In this document: piece after piece, positions 1-8,659 of the stretch
Layout: each line of letters begins with the position of its first letter
How positions within the stretch are numbered: position 1 is the first letter of the stretch
NCBI RefSeq assembly: GCF_009725235.1
Contig: NZ_WJFC01000057.1
Coordinates: 1-64,000 of the forward strand
Length of the DNA: 64,000 bases
Direction of reading: 5' to 3'
Source: Scytonema sp. UIC 10036
GTDB lineage: Bacteria > Cyanobacteriota > Cyanobacteriia > Cyanobacteriales > Nostocaceae
Made by a program: the position numbers and the translations under genes
The notes under the pieces: model-generated
Told to the model about the DNA's origin: nothing
Database searches by the model: none
What the model saw: only the letters and a program-made list of their open reading frames with translations

Positions 1-29
1 CCACCCTAACCCTCCCCTTATAAAGGGGA

Positions 30-77
30 GCCACTGCGCCATCGCGGCTTTGCCGACTTGAAGCACGTGGCGTGAGG
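30..77. repeat. Hairpin unit inserted in the MITE, copy 1
   Basis: About 45 bases beginning GCCACTGCGCCATCGCGG and ending GTGGCGT interrupt a stem that is continuous in the sister element at 40560-40732. The outer ends (GCCAC/GTGGC) pair with each other. A near-identical unit lies at 115-161, and a larger relative with the same ends sits at 38217-38307. Confidence 0.6.
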
Positions 78-114
78 GAACTCAATTTCTCTTATTTCCC
101 CCCTTTATAAGGGG

Positions 115-161
115 GAGCCACTGCGCCATCGCGGGTTTCCCGACTTGTAGCAAGTGGCGTG
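115..161. repeat. Hairpin unit inserted in the MITE, copy 2
   Basis: This is the second copy of the GCCACT...GTGGCGT hairpin unit, interrupting the second G-rich stem of the same element. It differs from copy 1 at a few positions, for example CGGGTTTCCCG in place of CGGCTTTGCCG. These are compensatory changes that keep the inner stem paired. Confidence 0.6.
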
Positions 162-237
162 GACTAAGGGGGGTAATCATGTGATGAAAATGACAGCTAA
201 CCACTTTTCAAACATCCTCTAAAACTCCAATTCCGTA

Positions 238-952
238 TCACAATTTACCAAGATATATACCTAAAGAGCGAGCAGTTTGAACTAGATATCCATTGGCATC
301 TACCGAAGAAGGACTCCGAGATATAGCCTCTGAAATGGGAACAGCAACAACTTGTCCGTGCTGCCAAGCTACCATTTGGTCATATTGTTCATGCGCCACT
401 AAATCCATAGCAGTTTTACCAAAAGCTCTTAGCGCTTCAATGCCTTCTGCGACGCCCACAATCGCAAATTTGGGTTGCCAGCGATCGCGTAGCTGGTTGA
501 TATGCTTGCAAACACCCTCAATGGAATAAGGAATTTCCGGAATCAAGATCGATCGTTTTAGGAATAGCTATAAAATTCCAATTACCTTGATATGCTAGGT
601 TGTGGAGAATATTTATACTACTATCACCACCAATGCCAATAAGTGCATCTAGCTCCAACATCTTATATCCAGCAACGATCTCACTGGCACGTGCCAAGGT
701 GTCCCCTTTGTTGATGGTTCCCAAGATAGTCCCACCTATGTTGAGCAAGGGATCGATACCGCGCAAGTCTAAACCGTGTATCGTTAGAGCGATCGCTCTA
801 CCTTCTAGTAGACCCTGCGTTGCGTAAGGAATTCCCAGTACTTCCCAATCGTAGGTGAGCTTTGCATGACTCACAACAGCGCGAATCACAGCATTAAGTC
901 CCGCACAATCTCCACCACTTGTAAGAATACCAATTCGTTTGCAATTTTTCAT
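238..952 (-). pseudogene. pfkA: ATP-dependent 6-phosphofructokinase, internally deleted
   Basis: Reading from 952, the first ~135 residues are a phosphofructokinase N-terminus: ILTSGGDCAGLNAVIRA (nucleotide-binding glycine loop), the GIGGDSS loop and AIPKTID. Directly after AIPKTID the frame changes and the sequence resumes at LIPEIPYSIEGVCKHI, near the C-terminal third of the family, running to 238 (ARSLGIYLG). About 100 residues are missing, including the catalytic and fructose-6-phosphate region that normally follows PKTID. The two halves are also out of frame by one base. The product would be a ~144-residue fragment, so this cannot be an active glycolytic kinase. The 3' end lies about 20 bases from a MITE-like element. 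A partial second copy is at 7523-7769. Confidence 0.85.
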
Positions 953-1083
953 AAAACTATTTAATTAAGAAATATTTACAACAATGCTGTACTAACCTAA
1001 AATTAGGCAAAACATTTGAGGAAACTGTGAGGGCAATACTTATTTTCGCGATCCCAATTCAAAAGTGGAGTGGCTCAACTTAA

Positions 1084-2310
1084 ATGAAGGTGCAGGAAAG
1101 GCAGGGACAAAAGAATAATTATAGGGACTTTTCATGGCAATTCTGGCCGGCTTTGCCACTTTATCCCTTTGGTGAACGGCGGACAATTCGCAAAGAATTG
1201 GTCAGGGACACAATCTGGACTTTTGACCAGCTTCAAGGTATTTTCTACGTCGTTGTGCCTATTCGTATGACAGTGGTAAAGTTAGAACCAGGAGGTCTTC
1301 TCGTTTACGCGCCTGTTGCACCAACCCCAGAATGTATCCGCCTGGTGAATGAGTTGGTGGCAGAACATGGTAATGTCAAGTACATCATTCTGCCAACTGT
1401 TTCGGGTTTGGAACATAAAGTTTTTGTCGGTCCTTTTGCCAGATATTTTCCAGAAGCTAGGATATATGTGGCTCCCAAGCAGTGGAGTTTCCCTCTCAAT
1501 CTTCCACTCAGTTGGCTTGGCTTACCTCGAAAACGCACTCAGGTACTCCCAGAAGATAGCAGTCAAACTCCCTTTGGTAACGAATTTGATTATGCAATAC
1601 TCGGTCCGATTGAACTGGGACCAGGTCGATTTGCAGAAGTGGCCTTCTTTCACAAGCGATCGCACTCACTCCTGGTGACAGATTCCGTCCTTTCCGTATC
1701 AGAAGAACCGCCCGCGATCGTGCAATTAGATCCATACCCCTTACTATTCCATGCTAAAGATAAAGCATCCGATGTCATCGAAGACAATCAAGCCAATCGC
1801 CGTAAGGGATGGCAAAGGATTGTGTTATTTGCTTTATACTTCCAACCAAGTATGTTGGAAGTCATAAAATGGGGGGAAGTATTTCGCAACGTCTTAAAAG
1901 CATCCGAACGTTCCAAAAAAGCTTATTTTGGGTTATTTCCTTTCAAATGGAAACCTGATTGGAAACAATCATTTGATGCATTGCGAGGAGATGGGCGTCT
2001 ATTTGTAGCGCCAATTTTACAAACTCTCATTCTTAATCGCGCACCTCAAGAAACTATTCATTGGGCTAATAAAGTAGCGAGTTGGGATTTTCAGTGGATT
2101 ATTTCTTGTCATTTTGATGCACCAATTAAAGCTGAACCGCAGCAATTTCGTCAAGCATTCTCCTTTTTGGAAAAGTATCCGACTGTCAGTGCAGGTATAT
2201 TCAGCAGTAGCAGTTATCCCCTGCCAGAAGAAGATTTTAAAACACTTAGGGAACTTGATGAAGGTCTCAGCAAGTTTGGTATTGTACCACCCGCAAGGGA
2301 GAAAGTGTAA
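1084..2310 (+). CDS. DUF4336 domain-containing protein
   Basis: This 408-residue protein belongs to the DUF4336 family, common in cyanobacteria and plastid-bearing eukaryotes and of unknown biochemical function. Recognisable stretches are WQFWPALPLYPFGERRTIR near the N-terminus, then a fold reminiscent of metallo-beta-lactamases without the HxHxDH motif (LLVYAPVAPT, VKYIILPTVSGLEHKVF, AEVAFFHKRSHSLLVTD) and the C-terminal SCHFDAPI. There is no signal peptide or membrane helix. The gene stands alone and ends just before a GTAGGTTGGG palindrome. A fragment resembling bases 1656-1696 recurs at 7762-7800. The family assignment is firm; the role is not. Confidence 0.8.
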   Translation: MKVQERQGQKNNYRDFSWQFWPALPLYPFGERRTIRKELVRDTIWTFDQLQGIFYVVVPIRMTVVKLEPGGLLVYAPVAPTPECIRLVNELVAEHGNVKYIILPTVSGLEHKVFVGPFARYFPEARIYVAPKQWSFPLNLPLSWLGLPRKRTQVLPEDSSQTPFGNEFDYAILGPIELGPGRFAEVAFFHKRSHSLLVTDSVLSVSEEPPAIVQLDPYPLLFHAKDKASDVIEDNQANRRKGWQRIVLFALYFQPSMLEVIKWGEVFRNVLKASERSKKAYFGLFPFKWKPDWKQSFDALRGDGRLFVAPILQTLILNRAPQETIHWANKVASWDFQWIISCHFDAPIKAEPQQFRQAFSFLEKYPTVSAGIFSSSSYPLPEEDFKTLRELDEGLSKFGIVPPAREKV

Positions 2311-2317
2311 ACAATAA

Positions 2318-2408
2318 GTAGGTTGGGTTTCGTTCCTCAACCCAACATTTATCAGCATTTGTTGGGTTTCGCTTACGCTCTACCCAACCTACGGTGTCTT
2401 AATGTTTA
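2318..2408. repeat. GTAGGTTGGG dispersed palindrome with right flank
   Basis: Inverted repeat of GTAGGTTGGGTTTCG and its complement around a short ACATTTATCAGCATTTG spacer, followed by ACGGTGTCTTAATGTTTA. The same right flank follows the copies at 8197 and 9156, so the mobile unit is larger than the hairpin. It lies 8 bases after the DUF4336 stop codon and could form a strong hairpin in the 3' untranslated RNA. Confidence 0.8.
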
Positions 2409-2416
2409 TGCCTTCT

Positions 2417-5400
2417 TCAATTTTTGTTGATATTTTTACAGAGGTCTCGATTTGAGCCTTGTGCATTGTAGTCCAAATAATCCCGCATTTGAGCGCAACC
2501 ATTTTTCATTAGCAAGTCTAGCTGTAAGTCTTTTAGATTCCAGAGAATTGTTTTGTCATTACTGGCAGAGGCAAGGGTTTTGCTATCAGGACTAAAACTA
2601 ACGCTACTCACCATCTGATTGTGTGCAAACAGGGTTTGGAGTGGCTCTCCCTTCTTGTTCCAAAGTCTCACAGTACTGTCTAGACTGCTAGATGCAATAG
2701 TATTTCCGTCAGGGCTAAAAGTGACGCTAAAAACACCAGCCTTATGCCCTTCCAAGGTTGTTTTGTAGTTGTATGAGTGGCCTTTTTTGCTCCATAGTAT
2801 AATAGTATTGTCATCACTTGCGGAAGCAAGCACATTGCCGTCAAGGCTAAAACTAACGCTAGTGATTTTACTATTATGTCTTTTAAGGTCTTGGAGTAGC
2901 TGACCCTTCTTGTCCCAGAGTTTGATACTCTTGTCCAGACTACCAGAAGCAAGGGTATTTCCATCGGGACTCCAAGCTACACTCATGACTCCAGCTTTAT
3001 GCCCTTTGAGGGTATTGGGTTGCTGACCATCCCTATTCCAGAGCTTAACAGTATTGTCAAGACTACCAGAAGCAATGGTATTTCCATCGGGACTCCAAGC
3101 TACACTCCAAACAGGATCTGTATGTCCTTTGAGGGTTTTGGGTTGCTGACCATCTTTGTTCCAGAGCTTAACAGTATTGTCCACACCACCAGCAGCAAAA
3201 GTATTTCCATCGGGACTCCAAGCTACACTCATGATTGGGAGTAGAGAATTAAGTTCTTTAAACTCTCTTAATAGCTTACCCTTCTTGTTCCAAAGCTTAA
3301 CGGTACCGTCCGGGGTACCATGAGCAATGGTATTCCCATCGGGACTCCAAGCTAGATTCCAGGCTGGAGGCATATCTCCTTGGAGGGTTTTGAGTCTCTT
3401 ACCTGACTTGCTCCACACTATGACGGTATTGTCCTCACTAGCAGTGACAATTGTTTTACCGTCAGAACTGAATTTGACGCTTCTGATTAAAGCATCATGA
3501 CCACTAAGCGTTTCGAGGAGCTTTCCTTCCTTGTCCCACAGTCTCACAGTGCTGTCATCACTAGCAGAGGCAATAGTCTTCCCGTCAGGACTCCAAGCTA
3601 GGCTGTTGACTGATGCTTTATGACCAGTGAACGTCCTGATATGTTTCCCCTCCTTGCTCCAGAGTTTAACGGTACCGTTGTCGTAACCAGAGACAATAGT
3701 ATTCCCATCAGAACTCCAAGCTACGCTGTTGACACTATCATCAATGCCACTATTGTTCACTTTTATGGTACTTTTTTTCTCACCATTAAGACCCCAAATT
3801 TTGATGCTACCATCATCACTCGCTGTGGCAATTGTCTTACCGTCGGGGCTGAAGCTGACGCTGTTGACCGAATATTTATGACCTTTAAGGGTTTGGAGGC
3901 GCTTCTTCTGCTTGTTCCACAGTATGACGGTCTTGTCATCACTGGCAGAGGCAATAGTATTCCCATCAGGACTCCAAACTACGCTGTTGACTGACATTGT
4001 ATGGCCAGTGAGCGTATTGATATGTTTCCCCTCCTTGCTCCAAAGTTTAACGGTATTTTTGTCGTCACCAGAGGCAATAGTATTCCCGTCAGGACTCCAA
4101 GCTACGCTGTTGACATTAGCATCAATGCCGCCATTGTCAACTTTTATGGTACTTTTTTTCTCTCCATGAAGACCCCAAATTTTGATGGTACCATCTTCAC
4201 TCCCTGTGACAATTGTCTTATCTTTGGGGTTGAAGCTGACATCCGTGACTGTACTAGTATGTTCTAAAAAATATTGCTTTCTGAACTCCGATCCATAAAC
4301 AGCTGCCTGCAATGCTGACAAAATTAGACTTTGAGTTTCAGGCTTTAGCTCCGAACCAAGATTTTGTGCTTGTCTCTCTACCCTAATAGCTTCAAGTAGG
4401 GCATCAAACTTGAGATTTTGCTGCGAGAGTGCCAATGAAAATTGACTTAAAGAACCAAGTTGAGCTTCCTGAGCAGCTTCAGCTTCTTGCTCCTTCTTCC
4501 AAGCCATCGTACCAAAACCAACAGCGGCTACTAATGCCATAGTAATAGTAACAAGAAATAACTTTTGTCTTTTGGCATTTTTTTTCTGTTCTGCGAGTCG
4601 TGCTAAAGCTTCCTTTGCCCGCTCTGACTCTAGACGCAGCACTTCTGCTTGTCGGCGTTTTTCTAACTCTGCCGCTTCTATAGCTTTTTTACTCGTCTCA
4701 ATAAATACCTCCTGTAACAAAGTTGCAACAGGCTTTTTCTTTTGTTGTTGGGTTTCAATTAACCAGGTTTGAGCGATTAAAAATTCATTACCTCGTAACA
4801 ACAAGTCATCACTTCTATGTTTCTGCTCCCACTCCAATGCCCTCTGCAACCATTTGCTATGGCTGTGAACGTGTTCGCGATCGGTATCAAGGGTTATGAC
4901 TAATTGATTGAAATTAGCATTAAAATCTCGCTGACTGTGATTAAAATCAATCCACTGTACTTTGGCTAACTCTGGATGTAAGTCGTTGGTATTCACCGCA
5001 GTCAGCAGCACTGTTACAAAGCGTTTATTCAACTTGCTTGCATACTCCACCTCATCCTTACAGTAAGGTGAATTTACCGAGCGGGGTGAGAGAATAAATA
5101 GAAAATTACCGCAGGTTTTTATTCCTCGATAAATCTCCTGCTGAAAGTCACTCCCCGATGCAATACTTTCTTGGTCAAACCATGTCGTTTTTCCCTGTAT
5201 CTGTAAGCTATCATTCAGCTTTCTTGCAAAGTCGGAGTCCGCACGGGAATAGGAAATGAACACATCTAGCGATTCTAATGGCGGTTGCTGTAAACTTTCA
5301 TTAATGAATTTTTCCTGTAATGGTATTGGTGGATGCTGTGTCCTTTTGTTTGCCACCTTTAACCAAGCTTCAGCGCTCTGCAAGTTATATCCCCGCAGCA

Positions 5401-6580
5401 AAATGCTCGGATTATAGTGCTGCCGCTCCCAGTTGAGGGCTTTTGTCAACAGGATTTTATGCTCGTTGTAATAATCCGCATCTTCATGCAAAATCTTTAA
5501 CAATTGACTGGAGTCGAGGAGGTAATCTTCTTCTTTTACATTATCAGTAAAGTCAATATACTGCAAAGATTGTAGCACTGGCGGCATCTGCATTTCATCA
5601 GTTTCTCGCACCAGTAGGGGAATAATTCGCTTATTGAACGACAAAGCTAAGTCCAATTCCATCTGGCAGTAACTAGACTTTATTGAGTCAGGGGAAAGCA
5701 AATATACTATGTTATCAGCTTGTTCTATCCCTCGCTTAATCGCTAACTCAAATGCTTCTCCAGTTTGAATATCTGTTGTATTTGCCCAAACAGTAATGCT
5801 TTCTTGCCTTAAAGAAGCGCGAATTTTCTCCATCGTCTCCTTATCTTGATGAGCATACGACAGAAACACCTGAGTCATTAAGTTATTAGCATTCTTGATA
5901 CTTTCAGTGATATATTCGCAATGTAAATTGCTGGAAACACAAGGCGGTTGCTCGTTTTTAAAGCGTATTTTTAACCAAGCTTCAGCCTGTTGTTTCTCTG
6001 ACCCTGTTAACAAGTATCTCGTTTGCTTTTGGTTCCTCTCCCACTCCAAAGCTTTGACTAAAAACTTGGTATGCTGTTCTACATAATCAGGATGGGAGCG
6101 GAGTAATGTAACTAAAGAAGCCAAGGATTTTTCAAAATCGTTATTATCCTCTTGAAAATACACCCAGTTTAGCTTTTGAATTGTTGGGTGCATATTTTGA
6201 TAGCTATCATGTAACCCTTTGAGCTTGTATACCTCCCAATCCTGTGCCGTACCATTCGGGTTTCTTTGCTGCCAGGTTTCCTGGCTAATTTGCATAACGT
6301 GTAATAACGGAAAGATCCGTTTATTGAGCTTAATTGCTAGCTCTATCTCTTTGCGACAATAAAGCGAATTTACTGAATGAGGACTAATAAGAAACAAAAA
6401 GTGACAAGCCTTTTCGATCCCATCATCGATTTGATTTTGGAAATCTACCCCCAAAGGAATGTCATTGAAGTCAAACCAAACTCGGAATCCTTGTTCGTTT
6501 AAGCGAGCTTGAAGTTTTGTCGCAAACTCTTTACTGTCAGCTCGTCCGTAGGAGATAAAAGCATCAAAAGTTTTTGTCAT
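2417..6580 (-). CDS. Triple-TIR, single-TM, 14-repeat WD40 protein
   Basis: A 1387-residue signalling protein. Three TIR domains (about 5-140, 235-370 and 437-570) begin FDAFISYGRAD, QVFLSYAHQD and LDVFISYSRAD. Each keeps an SxYCxxE helix (SLYCRKE, SSYCQME, SPYCKDE) with the glutamate expected of NAD-cleaving TIRs. Each is followed by a repeated linker of the form ALxWExx...LLxGxxxxxAxxWL. A charged coiled coil, one membrane helix (about 672-692, LFLVTITMALVAAVGF) and 14 WD40 repeats (about 772-1375) follow, enough for two seven-bladed propellers. The TIRs should be cytoplasmic. Cyanobacterial TIR-WD40 proteins are linked to stress signalling or abortive defence, but the actual role here is inferred. 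No adjacent partner gene is seen. Confidence 0.85.
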   Translation of the reverse strand: MTKTFDAFISYGRADSKEFATKLQARLNEQGFRVWFDFNDIPLGVDFQNQIDDGIEKACHFLFLISPHSVNSLYCRKEIELAIKLNKRIFPLLHVMQISQETWQQRNPNGTAQDWEVYKLKGLHDSYQNMHPTIQKLNWVYFQEDNNDFEKSLASLVTLLRSHPDYVEQHTKFLVKALEWERNQKQTRYLLTGSEKQQAEAWLKIRFKNEQPPCVSSNLHCEYITESIKNANNLMTQVFLSYAHQDKETMEKIRASLRQESITVWANTTDIQTGEAFELAIKRGIEQADNIVYLLSPDSIKSSYCQMELDLALSFNKRIIPLLVRETDEMQMPPVLQSLQYIDFTDNVKEEDYLLDSSQLLKILHEDADYYNEHKILLTKALNWERQHYNPSILLRGYNLQSAEAWLKVANKRTQHPPIPLQEKFINESLQQPPLESLDVFISYSRADSDFARKLNDSLQIQGKTTWFDQESIASGSDFQQEIYRGIKTCGNFLFILSPRSVNSPYCKDEVEYASKLNKRFVTVLLTAVNTNDLHPELAKVQWIDFNHSQRDFNANFNQLVITLDTDREHVHSHSKWLQRALEWEQKHRSDDLLLRGNEFLIAQTWLIETQQQKKKPVATLLQEVFIETSKKAIEAAELEKRRQAEVLRLESERAKEALARLAEQKKNAKRQKLFLVTITMALVAAVGFGTMAWKKEQEAEAAQEAQLGSLSQFSLALSQQNLKFDALLEAIRVERQAQNLGSELKPETQSLILSALQAAVYGSEFRKQYFLEHTSTVTDVSFNPKDKTIVTGSEDGTIKIWGLHGEKKSTIKVDNGGIDANVNSVAWSPDGNTIASGDDKNTVKLWSKEGKHINTLTGHTMSVNSVVWSPDGNTIASASDDKTVILWNKQKKRLQTLKGHKYSVNSVSFSPDGKTIATASDDGSIKIWGLNGEKKSTIKVNNSGIDDSVNSVAWSSDGNTIVSGYDNGTVKLWSKEGKHIRTFTGHKASVNSLAWSPDGKTIASASDDSTVRLWDKEGKLLETLSGHDALIRSVKFSSDGKTIVTASEDNTVIVWSKSGKRLKTLQGDMPPAWNLAWSPDGNTIAHGTPDGTVKLWNKKGKLLREFKELNSLLPIMSVAWSPDGNTFAAGGVDNTVKLWNKDGQQPKTLKGHTDPVWSVAWSPDGNTIASGSLDNTVKLWNRDGQQPNTLKGHKAGVMSVAWSPDGNTLASGSLDKSIKLWDKKGQLLQDLKRHNSKITSVSFSLDGNVLASASDDNTIILWSKKGHSYNYKTTLEGHKAGVFSVTFSPDGNTIASSSLDSTVRLWNKKGEPLQTLFAHNQMVSSVSFSPDSKTLASASNDKTILWNLKDLQLDLLMKNGCAQMRDYLDYNAQGSNRDLCKNINKN

Positions 6581-7522
6581 CAGCTACCAGCCATATTTTA
6601 AATAAAAATACTGGAAAAACGCAAAAGTACGTAATAAAAGTTACTGATGATTCTAGAAAATTCTCAAAGTGCTGCGGTTTCACTTTTTTGGAAGACTGCG
6701 GTTTCACTTTTTTGGAAGAGTAGGGCGGGCACTGCCAACCTTACAGATAAAAGCTTGTATACATTTGATTATGTCTGCTTTCTTTTAATCCAAAAATAAC
6801 TTTATTACCTGAGCTACGCTATCCAAATTTGCCTTGAGGTCAATTGATTGCACTAACCCAGAAGCAGCGTTTGATATGGCAATCCTAAAAGGTTTTTCTA
6901 TGTGAGTGTGTTATTTCAAGATTCGGACAGAAAAATCATAGAGAATCTGCTATCTAAAACCATCAGATATGTATTGATAGTCCCATAATTTATTGGGATC
7001 GCATCATGATTTGGGCTTCCCGTTTTCCATTAGCTATCCATGTTCTTGCTCCAAATAGTGGATCTATAGTTTAAAGACGATTCCAGTAAGCGATTTGTGA
7101 ATTTTTCGAGCTTGACATATTTTTCGAGGTTCATGCACTATATGAAACACGCAAGGTAAATTTTATTTTTAGTCAATGTATTGGTTCACAATTCTGCTAG
7201 AGATTTTCACTCTTTTTAGGGAGTAAATCTATTTTAGTTCTCATCAGGAAATAGTATAAAAAATTTTATAGTCTTTTACTTCAGTAAAAATACTAAAATC
7301 ATTCTGATTTTTCTAAGAATAGTTAAATTGTCCATGGGTCAATTTTTACGGAAATTACTTATAAAAAGAACTTTTATGTTGTTTGGATATATACAAAACA
7401 AACAAAACAAGCATTTTCTTAAAAATTTCATACAGTATAATTAAGGGTGTTATAAATAATCACAAATCGCTTGGGTGATAGCACTTTATCTAAATGGATA
7501 ATATTCAGTAGAAAGGGCAAGC
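6581..7522. other. 942-bp non-coding stretch upstream of the TIR-WD40 gene
   Basis: No gene was recognised on either strand. It holds a perfect 24-base direct duplication (CTGCGGTTTCACTTTTTTGG plus GAAGA) near 6671-6720 and becomes very AT-rich after about 7100. The promoter of the TIR-WD40 gene must lie at its left end, but no confident boxes were picked out. Confidence 0.5.
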
Positions 7523-7805
7523 GATCGTTTTAGGAATAGCTATAAAATTCCAATTGCCTTACTGTGTTAGGTTGTGGAGAATATTTATACTACCATCACC
7601 ACCAATGCCAATAAGTGCATCTAGCTCCAACATCTTATATCCAGCAACGATATTTACTGGCACGTGCCAAGGTGTCCCCTTTGTTGATGATTCCCAAGAT
7701 AGTCCCACCCATGTTGAGCAAGGGATCGATACCGCGCAAGTCTAAACCGTGTATCGTTAGAGCGATCGCACTCGCTCCTAGTGACAGATTCCGTCCTCCG
7801 CGTCT
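7523..7805 (-). pseudogene. Chimeric remnant: phosphofructokinase piece joined to a DUF4336 piece
   Basis: Bases 7523-7769 match 551-796 of the broken phosphofructokinase gene almost base for base, for example GGTTGTGGAGAATATTTATA. At the HIP1 octamer GCGATCGC (7762-7769) the match switches to the DUF4336 gene at its own HIP1 octamer (1656-1663) and continues for roughly 30-35 bases (GTGACAGATTCCGTCCT). This is what a duplicated copy of the 551-1700 region would look like after deletion between the two HIP1 sites. A three-base indel and substitutions have accumulated. Nothing functional is expected. Confidence 0.75.
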
Positions 7806-7814
7806 CTTCCTTGA

Positions 7815-8210
7815 ATGGGTGTGCTTTACTTTATTCGGGAAAATTATGCCGAATCTCATCCAAAAATTGATTTGTTATACAAACAACTCAGGGAAGAAGT
7901 TACCTCTAAGGTTAAATACATAAATCTGTCCAATCCATCTGAGAAAGCATGGGAGAATACACAAATTGTCAAGTTACTGCGTTTAGCTGAAACAAACACA
8001 GACAGAATAGGTGATATGACTTTGCTAGCAAGAGCAGGTGAATTTATTAAGAGTCAAGAACCTGAGTGTACACCAAAAAAGTATGGAATTAAAACTCTAA
8101 AAGGTATTTTGAAGGTGTCTGGCTTATTTGAAATTATTGAGAGCCAAGATGTCCAGCAAAATAGTGGATCTGTTCTATACAAGAGCAAAGTTTTGCGTAG
8201 GTTGGGTTGA
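7815..8210 (+). pseudogene. OST-HTH/LOTUS-like domain fragment, cut by a palindrome
   Basis: The 131-residue frame resembles the C-terminal part of an OST-HTH (LOTUS) RNA-binding protein: LLARAGEFIKSQEP, then KKYGIKTLKGILKVSGLFEI is the family's typical YGxxxLxxLLxxxxxFE pattern. Usual partners of this domain, such as an N-terminal NYN ribonuclease domain, are absent. The ATG at 7815 lies directly behind the chimeric remnant and an in-frame stop. The last residues (LRRLG) and the stop codon come from the GTAGGTTGGG palindrome at 8197. Both ends therefore look truncated. The domain call is by eye and moderately sure. Confidence 0.55.
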
Positions 8211-8246
8211 GGAACGAAACCCAACCTACGGTGTCTTAATGTTTAC
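8197..8246. repeat. GTAGGTTGGG dispersed palindrome, short form
   Basis: GTAGGTTGGGTTGAGGAACG and its complement arm CCCAACCTAC form one hairpin, followed by the ACGGTGTCTTAATGTTTA flank shared with the copies at 2318 and 9156. It provides the stop codon of the LOTUS fragment. Confidence 0.75.
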
Positions 8247-8398
8247 TTTATAAATCATCTCTGATATGGACGAGAGTACGCAGAGGAGAAAGATGAGGAA
8301 CCAGTAACCAGTGACCAGCGATCGAGTGTTAACTTGACCATATCTTGTAAATTGTGGTTACAATGTAATTACTGAAAAGATGTATTCCGACTTAGGAC

Positions 8399-8659
8399 AT
8401 GAGCGCAACAGTTAGAACTCGTATTGTTAAAATTGGTAATTCCCAAGGTATTCGTATTCCCAAACCTCTATTGGAGCAAAGTGGAATTCACACAGAGGTT
8501 GAAATTGAAGTGGAAGGCGATCGCTTAATTGTGCGTGCAGCACCACAATTGCGTGCTGGGTGGGACGAAGCCTTTGCAATGATGGCAGAGCAAAACGATG
8601 ATATTTTGTTAGATGATGCCACTGCGACAAACTGGGAGCAAGTTGAATGGGAGTGGTAG
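8399..8659 (+). CDS. mazE: MazE-type antitoxin (AbrB/SpoVT fold)
   Basis: This 86-residue protein starts with the swapped-hairpin AbrB DNA-binding fold typical of MazE: RIVKIGNSQGIRIPKPLLEQ, then VEIEVEGDRLIVRA. The acidic tail (EQNDDILLDDATATNWEQVEWEW) is the kind of unstructured segment that wraps and blocks MazF. It overlaps the downstream mazF by 13 bases, so the pair is translationally coupled. MazE homologues normally repress their own promoter together with the toxin; the promoter here should lie in 8330-8395, which is AT-rich and contains TTGACCATATC. Confidence 0.88.
   Translation: MSATVRTRIVKIGNSQGIRIPKPLLEQSGIHTEVEIEVEGDRLIVRAAPQLRAGWDEAFAMMAEQNDDILLDDATATNWEQVEWEW

Larger units (their letters stand above)
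1..219. mobile_element. MITE-like element, truncated by the window edge
   Basis: This matches, in reverse orientation, the complete element at 40560-40732: the CCACCCTAACCCTCCCC block, the TTATTTCCCCCC block, the ACTAAGGGGGGTAAT block and the terminal ACTTTTCAAACATCCTC. The other end lies outside the window. Two short hairpin units with GCCACT...GTGGCG ends interrupt its stem-loops at about 30-77 and 115-161; the 40560 copy lacks them. No coding capacity is visible, so a non-autonomous element is the best reading. Confidence 0.7.

Noticed and set aside
2318..2408. GTAGGTTGGG palindromes as intrinsic terminators
   Set aside because: Strong hairpins, but no T-run follows and copies also lie far from gene ends, so they are listed as repeats.
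2999..4267. Several plus-strand open frames with repeated NSIPIRTPSYAVD-like peptides
   Set aside because: They are antisense readings of the WD40 repeats of the TIR-WD40 gene; periodicity comes from the repeats themselves.
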